Positions 26,200-35,050 of a stretch of 48,372 nucleotides of DNA are shown here, piece by piece. Position numbers and translations under genes: made by a program. The notes under the pieces are model-generated. The model made no database searches and was not told the origin of the DNA. It saw only the letters and a program-made list of their open reading frames with translations. The stretch covers positions 1 to 48,372 of the forward strand of contig NZ_LOQI01000006.1 in the NCBI RefSeq assembly GCF_001517915.1, read 5' to 3'. How positions within the stretch are numbered: the first letter of the stretch is position 1; every line of letters begins with the position of its first letter. This DNA is from Oceanivirga salmonicida. GTDB lineage: Bacteria; Fusobacteriota; Fusobacteriia; Fusobacteriales; Leptotrichiaceae.

Positions 26200-27098
26200 T
26201 GGATATACAAAAAACAAATATAAACTGGTATCCTGGACATATGAAAAAAACAATGGATATGTTCAAAGAGCAGTTAAAACAGGTTGACCTTATAATAGAA
26301 ATATTAGATGCGAGAATACCTTTATCAAGTAAGAACCCAGAAGTTGAAAAATTAGTAAAGCATAAAAAAAGAATAATAATTTTAAACAAAATGGATTTAG
26401 TTGATAAAAATGATTTTTTTAAGTGGGAAGAATATTTTTTGGCTAATAATTTAGCAGATAAAATAATACCTATGAGTGTTGAAAAAGGTTTTAATATAAA
26501 AGAATTAAGAACTGAAATAGACACTATGTACAAAGAAAAATTAGAAAAAAAGAAAAAAAGAGGTTTAATAAAAACTGAGATTAGAGCAATGGTAGTAGGA
26601 ATACCCAATGTTGGAAAGTCTAAGTTTATTAATAAAATATCATCAACAAGTAAAGCAGGGGTAGGAAACTTGCCTGGATTTACTAGGGGTAAACAATGGA
26701 TAACAGTAAATAATAAATTCTATTTACTAGATACACCAGGTGTATTATGGCCAAAATTTGATAGTCATGAAACGGCATTAAATTTAGCAATAACAGGCTC
26801 TATAAAAGATGATATATTATCGTTAGAACAAGTGTGTATATCACTTGTAAAAAAAATGAAAGAATATAATATAATAAATAATATTTTAAAAGCATATAAT
26901 ATTGAAAATTTAGAAAATATTGAAAATGCTGATGATTATGAACTATTAAAAGCAATAGAAAAAAGACTTTTAATTCATAATACTAAAGAACATGATTATG
27001 AAATCATATCACAAAAAATATTAAGAGATTATAGAACAGGAAAGTTAGGAAAATTCTTTTTAGAATTACCTAAATCGCCTAAGAAAGAAGGAAAATAA
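26199..27098 (+). CDS. rbgA: Ribosome biogenesis GTPase RbgA/YlqF
   Basis: 299 residues, circularly permuted GTPase: G4 NKMD (63-66) precedes G1 GIPNVGKS (134-141), followed by GFTRGKQW and G3 DTPG (178-181). The N-terminal INWYPGHMKKTMD is diagnostic. RbgA drives a late step of 50S assembly in Bacillus. ATG overlaps the rsmI stop; one base overlap with the helicase gene downstream. Confidence 0.92.
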   Translation: MDIQKTNINWYPGHMKKTMDMFKEQLKQVDLIIEILDARIPLSSKNPEVEKLVKHKKRIIILNKMDLVDKNDFFKWEEYFLANNLADKIIPMSVEKGFNIKELRTEIDTMYKEKLEKKKKRGLIKTEIRAMVVGIPNVGKSKFINKISSTSKAGVGNLPGFTRGKQWITVNNKFYLLDTPGVLWPKFDSHETALNLAITGSIKDDILSLEQVCISLVKKMKEYNIINNILKAYNIENLENIENADDYELLKAIEKRLLIHNTKEHDYEIISQKILRDYRTGKLGKFFLELPKSPKKEGK

Positions 27099-28798
27099 TG
27101 AGTAAAAAAACATTTGAAGAATTAGGATTAAGTAATGATACATTAAAAGCAGTTAAGGCAAAAGGATTTGAAGCACCATCAGAAATACAAGCAATGGTTA
27201 TACCAGAACTTTTAAAAGAGAGAACACATTTAATAGGACAAGCACAAACAGGAACAGGTAAAACTGCTGCATTTGCACTTCCTATATTAGAATTATTAGA
27301 GCCAACTAAAAAAGTTAAGGCTATGATATTAGCGCCAACTAGAGAATTAGCAGTACAAGTTGCAGAAGAAATTTATTCTTTAAAAGGTGATAAAGATATT
27401 AAAGTATTATCAGTTTATGGTGGAGCCTCTATTGAAACACAATTAAGAAGTTTAAAAAGAGGTGTAGATATAGTAGTAGGAACACCAGGTCGTATTATGG
27501 ATATGATGAGAAAAAGAGCATTAATATTAGATGATTTAGAATATTTTATTTTAGATGAAGCTGATGAAATGCTTAATATGGGATTCATTGATGATATTAA
27601 AGATATATTATCAAAAACAAATGATGAAAAGAAAATGTTATTCTTCTCAGCAACTATGCCAAAAGAAATATTAAACATAGCAAAAGAATTTATGCCAGGT
27701 CATAAAATAATGAAGGTTAAAAATAAAGAATTAACAACGGCTTTAACTGAACAAATATACTTTGAAGTAAGACCTAATGATAAATTTGAAGCTTTATGTA
27801 GAGTATTAGATTCTAGACCAGATTTTTATGGTATAGTATTTTGTAGAACTAAGCATGACGTTGATGAAATTACAAAAAAATTAAAGGCTAGAAGTTATGA
27901 TGCAGAATGTATACATGGAGACGTTACTCAAAATATGAGAGAAAAAACTTTAGACTTATTTAAAACTAAGATTTTAAACGTATTAGTTGCAACTGACGTG
28001 GCTGCTAGGGGAATAGACGTATCAGATTTAACACACGTAATAAATTATTCTATACCACAAGAAGCGGAAGCATATGTTCATAGAATAGGTAGAACAGGTC
28101 GTGCTGGTAAAAAAGGTATAGCAATTACTTTTGTAAGTTCAAGAGAAGCTAGTCAATTAGCAAAAATTAAAAAACATACTAAATCTGACATTAGAAAAGA
28201 AAAAGTACCTAATGTAAATGATATTTTAGAATCTAAAAAAGAATATTTACTGGCTAATATAGAAGAAATAATTAAAGAAAATGATTTCACTAAGTATTTA
28301 GATTTAGCAAGAAAAATGTTAAATGAAAAAAATGCTGAAACAGTTTTAGCAGCATTTTTAAGACATGTTTATGATGAAGAATTTTTAAAAGAAAAATATA
28401 CTGAAATTAAAGAAACAACTGTACATTTAGAAGATAATACAAGATTATTTATAGCATTAGGTGCAAGAGATAATATGAATGTTAAGAGTTTATTAGAATT
28501 AATAAATAAAAAGGCTAATGTACCAGGTCGTAAAGTAAGAGATATTAAAATTATGGACAAATTCTCTTTTGTAACTGTTCCTTTAAAAGAAGCGGAAGAT
28601 ATTATGAATGCATTTAATGGAGATAAATCTAAAAAACCATTAGTTGAAGTATCAAATAGTAGTGGATCATCTAAGAAATCTGGAAACAGAGATAGAGGAG
28701 ATAGAAGAGGAAATAGTAGAAGTAGAGATAATAAGGGAAGCAAAGGAAGTAGAGATAATAAAGGTAGCAGAGGTAGCAGAGGAAGTAAAAAATATTAA
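27098..28798 (+). CDS. DEAD-box RNA helicase (DeaD/CshA type)
   Basis: 566 residues. Q motif and TFEELGLSNDTLKAVKAKGF, motif I AQTGTGKT, Ia APTRELAVQ, II DEAD (LDEADEMLNMGF), III SAT, then motifs V-VI with ARGIDV and HRIGRTGRAGKKG. Residues about 470-540 fit the DbpA/CsdA RNA-binding domain, followed by a basic Gly-Ser-Arg-Asp repeat tail. Acts in ribosome assembly or mRNA unwinding and decay, consistent with its neighbours; whether it is closer to DeaD or CshA cannot be settled by eye. Confidence 0.9.
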   Translation: MSKKTFEELGLSNDTLKAVKAKGFEAPSEIQAMVIPELLKERTHLIGQAQTGTGKTAAFALPILELLEPTKKVKAMILAPTRELAVQVAEEIYSLKGDKDIKVLSVYGGASIETQLRSLKRGVDIVVGTPGRIMDMMRKRALILDDLEYFILDEADEMLNMGFIDDIKDILSKTNDEKKMLFFSATMPKEILNIAKEFMPGHKIMKVKNKELTTALTEQIYFEVRPNDKFEALCRVLDSRPDFYGIVFCRTKHDVDEITKKLKARSYDAECIHGDVTQNMREKTLDLFKTKILNVLVATDVAARGIDVSDLTHVINYSIPQEAEAYVHRIGRTGRAGKKGIAITFVSSREASQLAKIKKHTKSDIRKEKVPNVNDILESKKEYLLANIEEIIKENDFTKYLDLARKMLNEKNAETVLAAFLRHVYDEEFLKEKYTEIKETTVHLEDNTRLFIALGARDNMNVKSLLELINKKANVPGRKVRDIKIMDKFSFVTVPLKEAEDIMNAFNGDKSKKPLVEVSNSSGSSKKSGNRDRGDRRGNSRSRDNKGSKGSRDNKGSRGSRGSKKY

Positions 28799-28836
28799 TA
28801 GATAATCTCACATATATTGTAAAGGATAAGAAGCAA

Positions 28837-31401
28837 ATGAATAAAAAATATGAAGAAATCAATATTTTAGTTGAAATATTAATGAAATCTTTAAAAAGTA
28901 ACATAAGATTAGACATAGAAAATATAAAAAATGCAGCTATATTAAAAGATTATGATAAATTAAAGATATTAATTAGTGAAATAAAAGAAGAAAATGTTTA
29001 TGAAGTTTCAAGAATTTTGAGTTTATTTCCACTGCTTATAAACATAGCAGAAGATGCAATAGAATCACGTAGTATAAAAACTGATGATATTGCTACTCTT
29101 GATTATGCATTTAACAATATTAAAGATATTAATATATTAAAAAATATATCTGTTATGCCAGTATTAACTGCGCATCCAACACAAATACAAAGAAAAAGTG
29201 TACTAGATTTAATAAGTAAAATATATAAGTTGGTTAGGGAATATAATTATACAGAAGATAAAGAAAAATGGTTATTAGAAGTAGAAAGAACTATAAACAT
29301 ATTAATATATACTGCTATATTAAGAGATAGTAAATTAAGGGTAGATAATGAAATAACTAATATTAATAGTTACTATAAATCAAGTTTTTTAGAATCTATA
29401 CCTGATTTAATTGTTAAATATAATGAAAAATCAAAAAAATTAGGAATAAAAGAAGACTTAATACCTATAACTATTGGAACTTGGGTAGGTGGAGACAGAG
29501 ATGGAAATCCTTATGTAAGTGATAAAACATTAGAAAAAGCAGTATATAGTGCATCTACTTTAATTTTTGAAGAGTATATAGAAAAATTAGAACAACTTTA
29601 TAGAGATATTTCTTTAAGTACAGAACTTTCAAAAGTTAGCTTAGAAGTAATGGAAATGGCAGAAAAATCTTTTGATATTTCTATACATAGACAAAAAGAA
29701 CCATACAGGAGAGCAATAAAATACATAAAAGACAGGGTAATAAGCACTGCTTATTACTTAGGTCTTGATACTACAACTATGCCTAAAAAGGTTGATATAG
29801 AACCATATAAGGATTGTAATGCTTTTACTTGTGATTTAATAAAGATAAAAAAATCTATTGATGAAAATATAGATCCAATAATATCTAAGGGATTATTAGA
29901 AAAATTAATAGTATTAACGGAAGTATTTGGATTTAATATAGCTAGTATAGATTTAAGACAAGACTCAAGTAAACATGAAATATGTGTAGCGGAACTTCTT
30001 AAATCGGCTAATATAGAAAAAGACTATATTTCGTTATCAGAAGATAAAAAATGTGAGTTATTATTTAATTTAATAACTAATGACCCTAGAACATTATCTA
30101 GTCCGTATATAACTAAAAGTGAAATTTTGGAAAAAGAACTAGCAATTTATAAAATGGCTAAAAAGATGATAGATAAATTCGGTAAAAAAGTTATAGAGAG
30201 AAATATAATATCGCATTCTACTAGTGTTTCTGATTTATTAGAAAATAAGATATTATTGAAAGAAGCCAATCTTGATATAGATATAGTACCTTTATTTGAA
30301 ACTGTTGAAGATTTAGAAAATTCAATAGAAATAATGTCTAAATGGTTTGATTTAGGACTTATTAATAACAAAAAACAAGAAATAATGTTAGGGTACTCAG
30401 ATAGTAATAAAGATGGTGGTTATTTAAGTTCTAGTTTTGTATTATATGAAGCACAAAAGAAATTAAGTAAGTTGGCTATTAAAAAAGGTGTAAGTATAAG
30501 TTTTTTCCATGGTCGTGGCGGAACTGTAAGCCGTGGTGGTGGGCCTAGTTATGATGCAATATTAGCACAACCCAAAGATAGTATTAATGGTAGAATAAGA
30601 CTTACAGAACAAGGAGAAGTTATAGAAGCCAAATATGGTAATTATACTAATTCTCTGCGTAACCTTGAAGCATTAGTTGCTGCTAGTTTAGAAGCAACCA
30701 AAGAATTAAAAATATCATATAATGAAGAAGAATATGAAAAAATTGTAAGTAAATTATCTGAGATAAGTTTTAAAAAATATAGAAATTTAGTTTTTGAAAC
30801 TAAAGGTTTTGTAGATTTTTTCTATGATATAACTCCTATATCAGAAATATCTAAACTTAATTTAGGGTCTAGACCATCTTCAAGAAAGAAAACAAGAGAT
30901 ATTGAGAATTTAAGAGCAATACCTTGGGTATTTTCATGGTCTCAATGTAGAATAATGCTTGCTGGTTGGTATGGTTTAGGAACAGCACTTAAAAATGATA
31001 TAGAAAAATCCAAAGAAATGTATATGAATTGGCCATTTTTTAGAGCATTAATATCAAATATAGACATGGTTTTGGCTAAAACAGATTTAAGAATAGCAAA
31101 AGAATATGTTGGACTAGCCACAAATCAAGAAGTAGCTCAAAAAATATTTGAAGATATAAAGGTTGAATGGGAATTAACTAAACAAGTTATTTTAGAAATT
31201 TCTGATAAAAAAGAATTACTGGGAGATAATAAAAAACTAGCAACAAGTTTAGAAAATAGAGTACCATATTTTAATGCCTTAAACTATATGCAAATAGAAT
31301 TAATTAAAAGAGTTAGAGAAGGGAAATCTAGCGAAGAAATAATAAAGGCTATATATACTAGTATTAATGGTATAGCAACAGGACTTAGAAATTCAGGTTA
31401 A
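28837..31401 (+). CDS. ppc: Phosphoenolpyruvate carboxylase
   Basis: 854 residues. Carboxylates PEP to oxaloacetate, replenishing C4 acids. Recognised motifs: MPVLTAHPTQ (catalytic His113), TWVGGDRDGNPYV, IASIDLRQDSSKHE, the loop FFHGRGGTVSRGGGP, LTEQGEVI, RAIPWVFSWSQCR, and the C-terminal GIATGLRNSG, the conserved end of the enzyme. Length is close to the bacterial norm (about 880). It stands 38 bases after the helicase gene without a clear promoter or terminator between. Followed after 34 bases by an orphan EIIB gene. Confidence 0.95.
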   Translation: MNKKYEEINILVEILMKSLKSNIRLDIENIKNAAILKDYDKLKILISEIKEENVYEVSRILSLFPLLINIAEDAIESRSIKTDDIATLDYAFNNIKDINILKNISVMPVLTAHPTQIQRKSVLDLISKIYKLVREYNYTEDKEKWLLEVERTINILIYTAILRDSKLRVDNEITNINSYYKSSFLESIPDLIVKYNEKSKKLGIKEDLIPITIGTWVGGDRDGNPYVSDKTLEKAVYSASTLIFEEYIEKLEQLYRDISLSTELSKVSLEVMEMAEKSFDISIHRQKEPYRRAIKYIKDRVISTAYYLGLDTTTMPKKVDIEPYKDCNAFTCDLIKIKKSIDENIDPIISKGLLEKLIVLTEVFGFNIASIDLRQDSSKHEICVAELLKSANIEKDYISLSEDKKCELLFNLITNDPRTLSSPYITKSEILEKELAIYKMAKKMIDKFGKKVIERNIISHSTSVSDLLENKILLKEANLDIDIVPLFETVEDLENSIEIMSKWFDLGLINNKKQEIMLGYSDSNKDGGYLSSSFVLYEAQKKLSKLAIKKGVSISFFHGRGGTVSRGGGPSYDAILAQPKDSINGRIRLTEQGEVIEAKYGNYTNSLRNLEALVAASLEATKELKISYNEEEYEKIVSKLSEISFKKYRNLVFETKGFVDFFYDITPISEISKLNLGSRPSSRKKTRDIENLRAIPWVFSWSQCRIMLAGWYGLGTALKNDIEKSKEMYMNWPFFRALISNIDMVLAKTDLRIAKEYVGLATNQEVAQKIFEDIKVEWELTKQVILEISDKKELLGDNKKLATSLENRVPYFNALNYMQIELIKRVREGKSSEEIIKAIYTSINGIATGLRNSG

Positions 31402-31435
31402 AAAATTTAAATATAAATATTAGAGGGGAGAAATT

Positions 31436-31744
31436 ATGTTTAATTATTTAAAGAAAAATAAAAAAGGGAATGATAGTATTGATGCTAAATTTGATGCTAA
31501 TGTAGAAAATGAAAAGTTAGTAGATGATTTAATCAAATATTTAGGTGGTATTGATAATTTAGTAAAAATTGATAACTGTATAACTAGATTAAGATTAGAA
31601 GTTAAAGATACTTCAATAATAGATGATGAAGCTATTGAAAAAATAACACTAGGTATAACAAAATCATCAAATACAGATGTTCAAATTGTTATAGGAACTC
31701 GTATTGATTTTATAGCAAATACAATGAAAAATAAAAAGAAATAA
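31436..31744 (+). CDS. Orphan PTS EIIB domain, glucose/GlcNAc type
   Basis: 102 residues. Residues 29-95 match the EIIB fold of the glucose family: LVDDLIKYLGGIDNLVKIDN followed by CITRLRLEVKD, where the Cys is the phosphorylation site, and VQIVIGTRIDFIANTM. No EIIA or EIIC is encoded nearby and the N-terminus has no membrane segment, so this is a free-standing soluble EIIB that must work with a permease elsewhere or act as a regulator. Preceded by AGAGGGGAG and followed by a terminator. Confidence 0.85.
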   Translation: MFNYLKKNKKGNDSIDAKFDANVENEKLVDDLIKYLGGIDNLVKIDNCITRLRLEVKDTSIIDDEAIEKITLGITKSSNTDVQIVIGTRIDFIANTMKNKKK

Positions 31745-31754
31745 TATTAATAAA

Positions 31755-31786
31755 GGGGAATGATTTTTATCATTTCTTTTTTTTTA
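31755..31786 (+). terminator. Terminator after the EIIB gene
   Basis: GAATGAT-type arm (AATGAT 31759-31764, extended by G-rich bases from 31755) pairs with ATCATT (31769-31774) and the following TCT; a run of about ten T follows to 31786. Confidence 0.7.
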
Positions 31787-31791
31787 TTTAT

Positions 31792-31829
31792 AAAAAATGA
31801 GATAAATTTTAAAATTACTTATCTCATTT
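31792..31829 (-). terminator. Terminator of the ABC-F/Abi operon
   Basis: AAATGAGATAA (31795-31805) and TTATCTCATTT (31819-31829) are exact complements; on the minus strand a T-run follows the stem (31797-31792). It lies five bases beyond the stop codon at 31835. Confidence 0.75.
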
Positions 31830-31834
31830 ATATT

Positions 31835-32977
31835 CTAATATTTTATTTGTTTTAAAAGTGTTTTGCAGTTTTCTAGTTGATTTTTTTCAATTTCAAAAAT
31901 TTCATCTTTATTTATTATATTAAATAAATATTCTATATATTTTACAACTGTTTCAAGTTTATGCTTGTCATCATATAAAAAGTCTAATATATTATTATTG
32001 TGTGCAGCCCTATTTCTAAGTTCTTTTATAGATGATAGGTAATTTTGAAAATCTTTTTTACTTAAACTATATATTTTAGAAATTTCTTCTAATATATTAT
32101 CATGACTAGCATCTATTAAATCATTTAAACTACCCAAAGTAAATTTCTCCATTAAAATTAAAATGGGTATATCATCAGTAAAGTATTTTTGCTTATATAA
32201 ATTAACAAAATAGTTATTATCATCATTTTTAAGTAAATCTTTTGCTCTTTCTATACTATTATGAACACCCCTTATACTAGTTTTATGGCACCATTCGAAT
32301 TTTAAATAATCAAGTGGACCATTTTTACTTAATATTTTAGCAAAATTAGTTTTTATAGAAATTTCTATTATTTCTATAAGGGCAAGTAAATTAAAACGAA
32401 GTTTTTTGTCTAAATCTATTCTATTTCGTATTTCATCAAAAGATATATTATCTTTATATTTATTATTATTCATAAATACATAAGCAAAGTCTTTAAGTTC
32501 ATAGTAACTTGTATGTTTTAAATATGATTTAGCCTTTTCTTCATTTTCAAATGTTAAGTTTTTATTTTTTAATAATTCAATTAACCCATATTCATTTAAA
32601 AGATTTTTATTGTATTTTTTTCTTATTTTAGAAAATGCCCTAGCAATTGATTTGTATTCATCTACATTTATTTCTTTATTTGAGTATAAATACAGTAAGA
32701 ATACTATATGATTATCTAGAGTGAAAGGAATACAGACTTTTTTATAATCTAAACTTATATTTTCTTTATTAGTATTTAAAGAACTTTTTACAAAATCTAT
32801 ATCTTCTAAGTCTATATCTCCATGTACAGATGCTAATAATAGTTGTCTATTATCTATAATATATGCACAAATTAACTTTAAATTAGGATTATCCTTATTT
32901 AAAACATTAGTTAATTTAGATATTTTACTTATTAGCTGAGTATCTTGATAGATTATATCAAAAGCTTCATTATTCAT
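31835..32977 (-). CDS. Abi_2 (AbiD/F-like) HEPN protein with N-terminal GAF-like domain
   Basis: 380 residues. Residues 1-130 follow a GAF-like pattern (helix ISKISKLTNVLN, strand LICAYIIDNRQLLLASVHGD, then KKVCIPFTLDNHIVFLLYLY and helix IARAFSKI). Residues about 130-345 match Abi_2: LKNKNLTFENEEKAKSYLKH, then LDKKLRFNLLALIEIIEISI and ILMEKFTLGSLNDLI. It closes with ELRNRAAHNNN, the RNxxxH signature of HEPN ribonucleases. Its ATG lies inside the end of the ABC-F gene (8-base overlap) behind TTGGAGGA, so the two are translationally coupled. Role inferred: RNA-cleaving defence or stress effector with a sensor domain. Confidence 0.75.
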   Translation of the reverse strand: MNNEAFDIIYQDTQLISKISKLTNVLNKDNPNLKLICAYIIDNRQLLLASVHGDIDLEDIDFVKSSLNTNKENISLDYKKVCIPFTLDNHIVFLLYLYSNKEINVDEYKSIARAFSKIRKKYNKNLLNEYGLIELLKNKNLTFENEEKAKSYLKHTSYYELKDFAYVFMNNNKYKDNISFDEIRNRIDLDKKLRFNLLALIEIIEISIKTNFAKILSKNGPLDYLKFEWCHKTSIRGVHNSIERAKDLLKNDDNNYFVNLYKQKYFTDDIPILILMEKFTLGSLNDLIDASHDNILEEISKIYSLSKKDFQNYLSSIKELRNRAAHNNNILDFLYDDKHKLETVVKYIEYLFNIINKDEIFEIEKNQLENCKTLLKQIKY

Positions 32978-34850
32978 TTATTTCCTCCAATTCATTTTGT
33001 AATTGTTCCCATTTTTCAAGTAAGTTTAGTTCGCGGTCATTTAGTGAATTTAATTTTTCTTGTATTTCTACAAGTTTTCCAGCATTAGTTGCTATACTAG
33101 AGATAAACATTTTTTTGTTAAGTTCATCTTTTTCTAATTCAATTTCTTTGCTTCGTTTCTCAATATTTTCAATCTCTTTTTTTATTTTATTAATTCTTTT
33201 TAATTTTTCTTTTTGAGCAGTATAATTTAATTTTCCGCTATAAGATTTTGTATTATCATTTTTAGATATTAAACTTTTCTTATACTCCTCATAATTCCCT
33301 TTAAATTTAGTAAGTCCATTTTCATCTAATATGTATATTATATTACAAACACTGTCTATAAAATGTCTATTGTGCGAAACTAGTAATATACTTCCTTCAA
33401 AATCCTCTAAAGCATTTTCCAATATTTCTATAGAGTAAATATCTAAGTGGTTAGTAGGCTCATCTAATATTAAAAAATTCGCTTGTTTTTGTAACATTTT
33501 AATAAAAGATACTCTTACTTTTTCTCCACCAGATAAAGATGAAATCCTTTTTTCTATATCATCTTTTGTAAATAGAAAACCACCTGCCATACTTCTTAAA
33601 TATTCCTCTGTATAATTAATAGAAGTATTTATTTCTTGTAGTATAGTATTATCAGGACCTAAATCTTCATTGTTTTGGTCATAACTTGCCACATTAACTC
33701 TACTACCTAAAGTAATTTCTCCATTATCTGCTTTAATTTTGTTAGTTATAATTTTAAGTAAAGTAGATTTCCCAGAACCATTTTTACCTATAATTCCTAC
33801 TCTTTCTCCTTTATAAAGATTAAATGATATGTCATTTAGTACATTTTTATCATCAAAATTCTTGCATATATTTTTAACTATTAATACATTTTGTGCTGTA
33901 GGACTTTTAGGTATAAATTTTAACTTCATTCTTTTGATATTAAATATAGGGTCATCTATTCTGTCTATTCTGTTTAGGATTTTTTCACGACCTTTGGCTT
34001 GTTTAGCCATTCTACCAGCACGATTTCTTTCTATATACTCCTCTAATTTTTTTATTCTATCTTGTTCTTTTTCAAAGGCTTTTAATTTTCCCTTTATTAT
34101 CATTTCTTTTTGAATAATAAAGTCTGAAAAGTTACCGTTATACTTATATAGTTCCTTATTTTCTAATTCAAAAATACGATTACAAACATTATCTAAAAAT
34201 ACTCTATCATGTGATACTAATAAGAAAGCTTTATTGTATTTTAATAAAAAGTTTTCTAACCATTCTATAGATGCTAAATCTAAATGGTTAGTTGGCTCAT
34301 CTAATATTAAAAGTTCAGGTTCTTTTAAAAGTAGTTTAGCAAGAGAAACTCTAGTTTTTTCTCCTCCACTTAAATTAGAAATAATATTTTCTTGCATATC
34401 ATCTAATTCTAAACCATTTAAAACTTGCTTTATCCTATAATCTAAATTATATCCATCAAACGATAAAAAGATATTATTTAACTTTTCTAATTCACTAAGT
34501 AAATTTAAATCCTCATTTATCTGTATTTTAGCATTGATTTTTTCAATCTGACTTAAAATACCAAACTCATAAGCAAATGCAGATTTTAATTCTTCTAAAA
34601 CTGTATTATTTTCATCTGAAAAATTATGTTCTTGTGAAAGATAAGAAATATTTACATTTGGATTTACAAAAACATCTCCATTATCTATTCTCTCTGTCCC
34701 TTTTATTATATTTATTATTGTTGATTTACCAGCACCATTTAAGCCTATTAATCCTATTTTATCTTTGTCATTTATATTAAAAGTAACATTTTTTAAAATT
34801 GGTTTATCTAAAAATGATTTATTTACTTTATTAAATTGTATTATGTCCAT
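32970..34850 (-). CDS. ABC-F family ATPase
   Basis: 626 residues, two ABC domains without membrane segments. First: GLIGLNGAGKST, LSGGEKTRVSLAKLL, LLILDEPTNHLD; second: GIIGKNGSGKST, LSGGEKVRVSFIKML, LILDEPTNHLD. Between them is the charged helical linker (about 240-310, FEKEQDRIKKLEEYIERNRA) that reaches the peptidyl-transferase centre in ABC-F proteins, and a C-terminal coiled coil (about 555-626). The coiled coil suggests the Uup/YdiF group rather than a dedicated resistance factor, but by eye this is uncertain. Own promoter; overlaps the downstream Abi_2 gene. Confidence 0.9.
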   Translation of the reverse strand: MDIIQFNKVNKSFLDKPILKNVTFNINDKDKIGLIGLNGAGKSTIINIIKGTERIDNGDVFVNPNVNISYLSQEHNFSDENNTVLEELKSAFAYEFGILSQIEKINAKIQINEDLNLLSELEKLNNIFLSFDGYNLDYRIKQVLNGLELDDMQENIISNLSGGEKTRVSLAKLLLKEPELLILDEPTNHLDLASIEWLENFLLKYNKAFLLVSHDRVFLDNVCNRIFELENKELYKYNGNFSDFIIQKEMIIKGKLKAFEKEQDRIKKLEEYIERNRAGRMAKQAKGREKILNRIDRIDDPIFNIKRMKLKFIPKSPTAQNVLIVKNICKNFDDKNVLNDISFNLYKGERVGIIGKNGSGKSTLLKIITNKIKADNGEITLGSRVNVASYDQNNEDLGPDNTILQEINTSINYTEEYLRSMAGGFLFTKDDIEKRISSLSGGEKVRVSFIKMLQKQANFLILDEPTNHLDIYSIEILENALEDFEGSILLVSHNRHFIDSVCNIIYILDENGLTKFKGNYEEYKKSLISKNDNTKSYSGKLNYTAQKEKLKRINKIKKEIENIEKRSKEIELEKDELNKKMFISSIATNAGKLVEIQEKLNSLNDRELNLLEKWEQLQNELEEINE

Positions 34851-34874
34851 CTTTATCTCCTTTTATTTAACTAA

Positions 34875-34903
34875 ATACTATCATATATGTTTTAAATCTT
34901 CAA
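34875..34903 (-). promoter_or_regulatory. Promoter of the ABC-F/Abi_2 operon
   Basis: On the minus strand TTGAAG (34903-34898), 17-base spacer ending in TGA, then TAGTAT (34880-34875), i.e. an extended -10. AAAGGAGAT follows before the ATG at 34850. Confidence 0.55.
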
Positions 34904-34989
34904 TCTATTTATTATTAATTTCGGAATGCGGTCTAAATTAAAAAAGAAATTCTATAAGCTAACATTTATAGCTAAATAAATATTATTAT

Positions 34990-35019
34990 TTGACATTCAT
35001 GGGGGAGGGGGGGTATAAT
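34990..35019 (+). promoter_or_regulatory. Adhesin promoter with a poly-G spacer
   Basis: Perfect TTGACA (34990-34995) and perfect TATAAT (35014-35019) separated by 18 bases, 13 of which are G5-A-G7 (35001-35013). This is the longest G-rich run in a window that is about three-quarters A+T. Loss or gain of one G changes the spacer to 17 or 19. The start codon of the adhesin is 31 bases after the -10 box. Confidence 0.8.
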
Positions 35020-35050
35020 GTAATTGAGAAAAAATATAAGGGAGAAAAAT

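Noticed and set aside
35024-35050. TTG start nine codons upstream for the adhesin
   Set aside because: No ribosome site in front of it and only five bases from the -10 box; the ATG at 35051 has AAGGGAG at the right distance.
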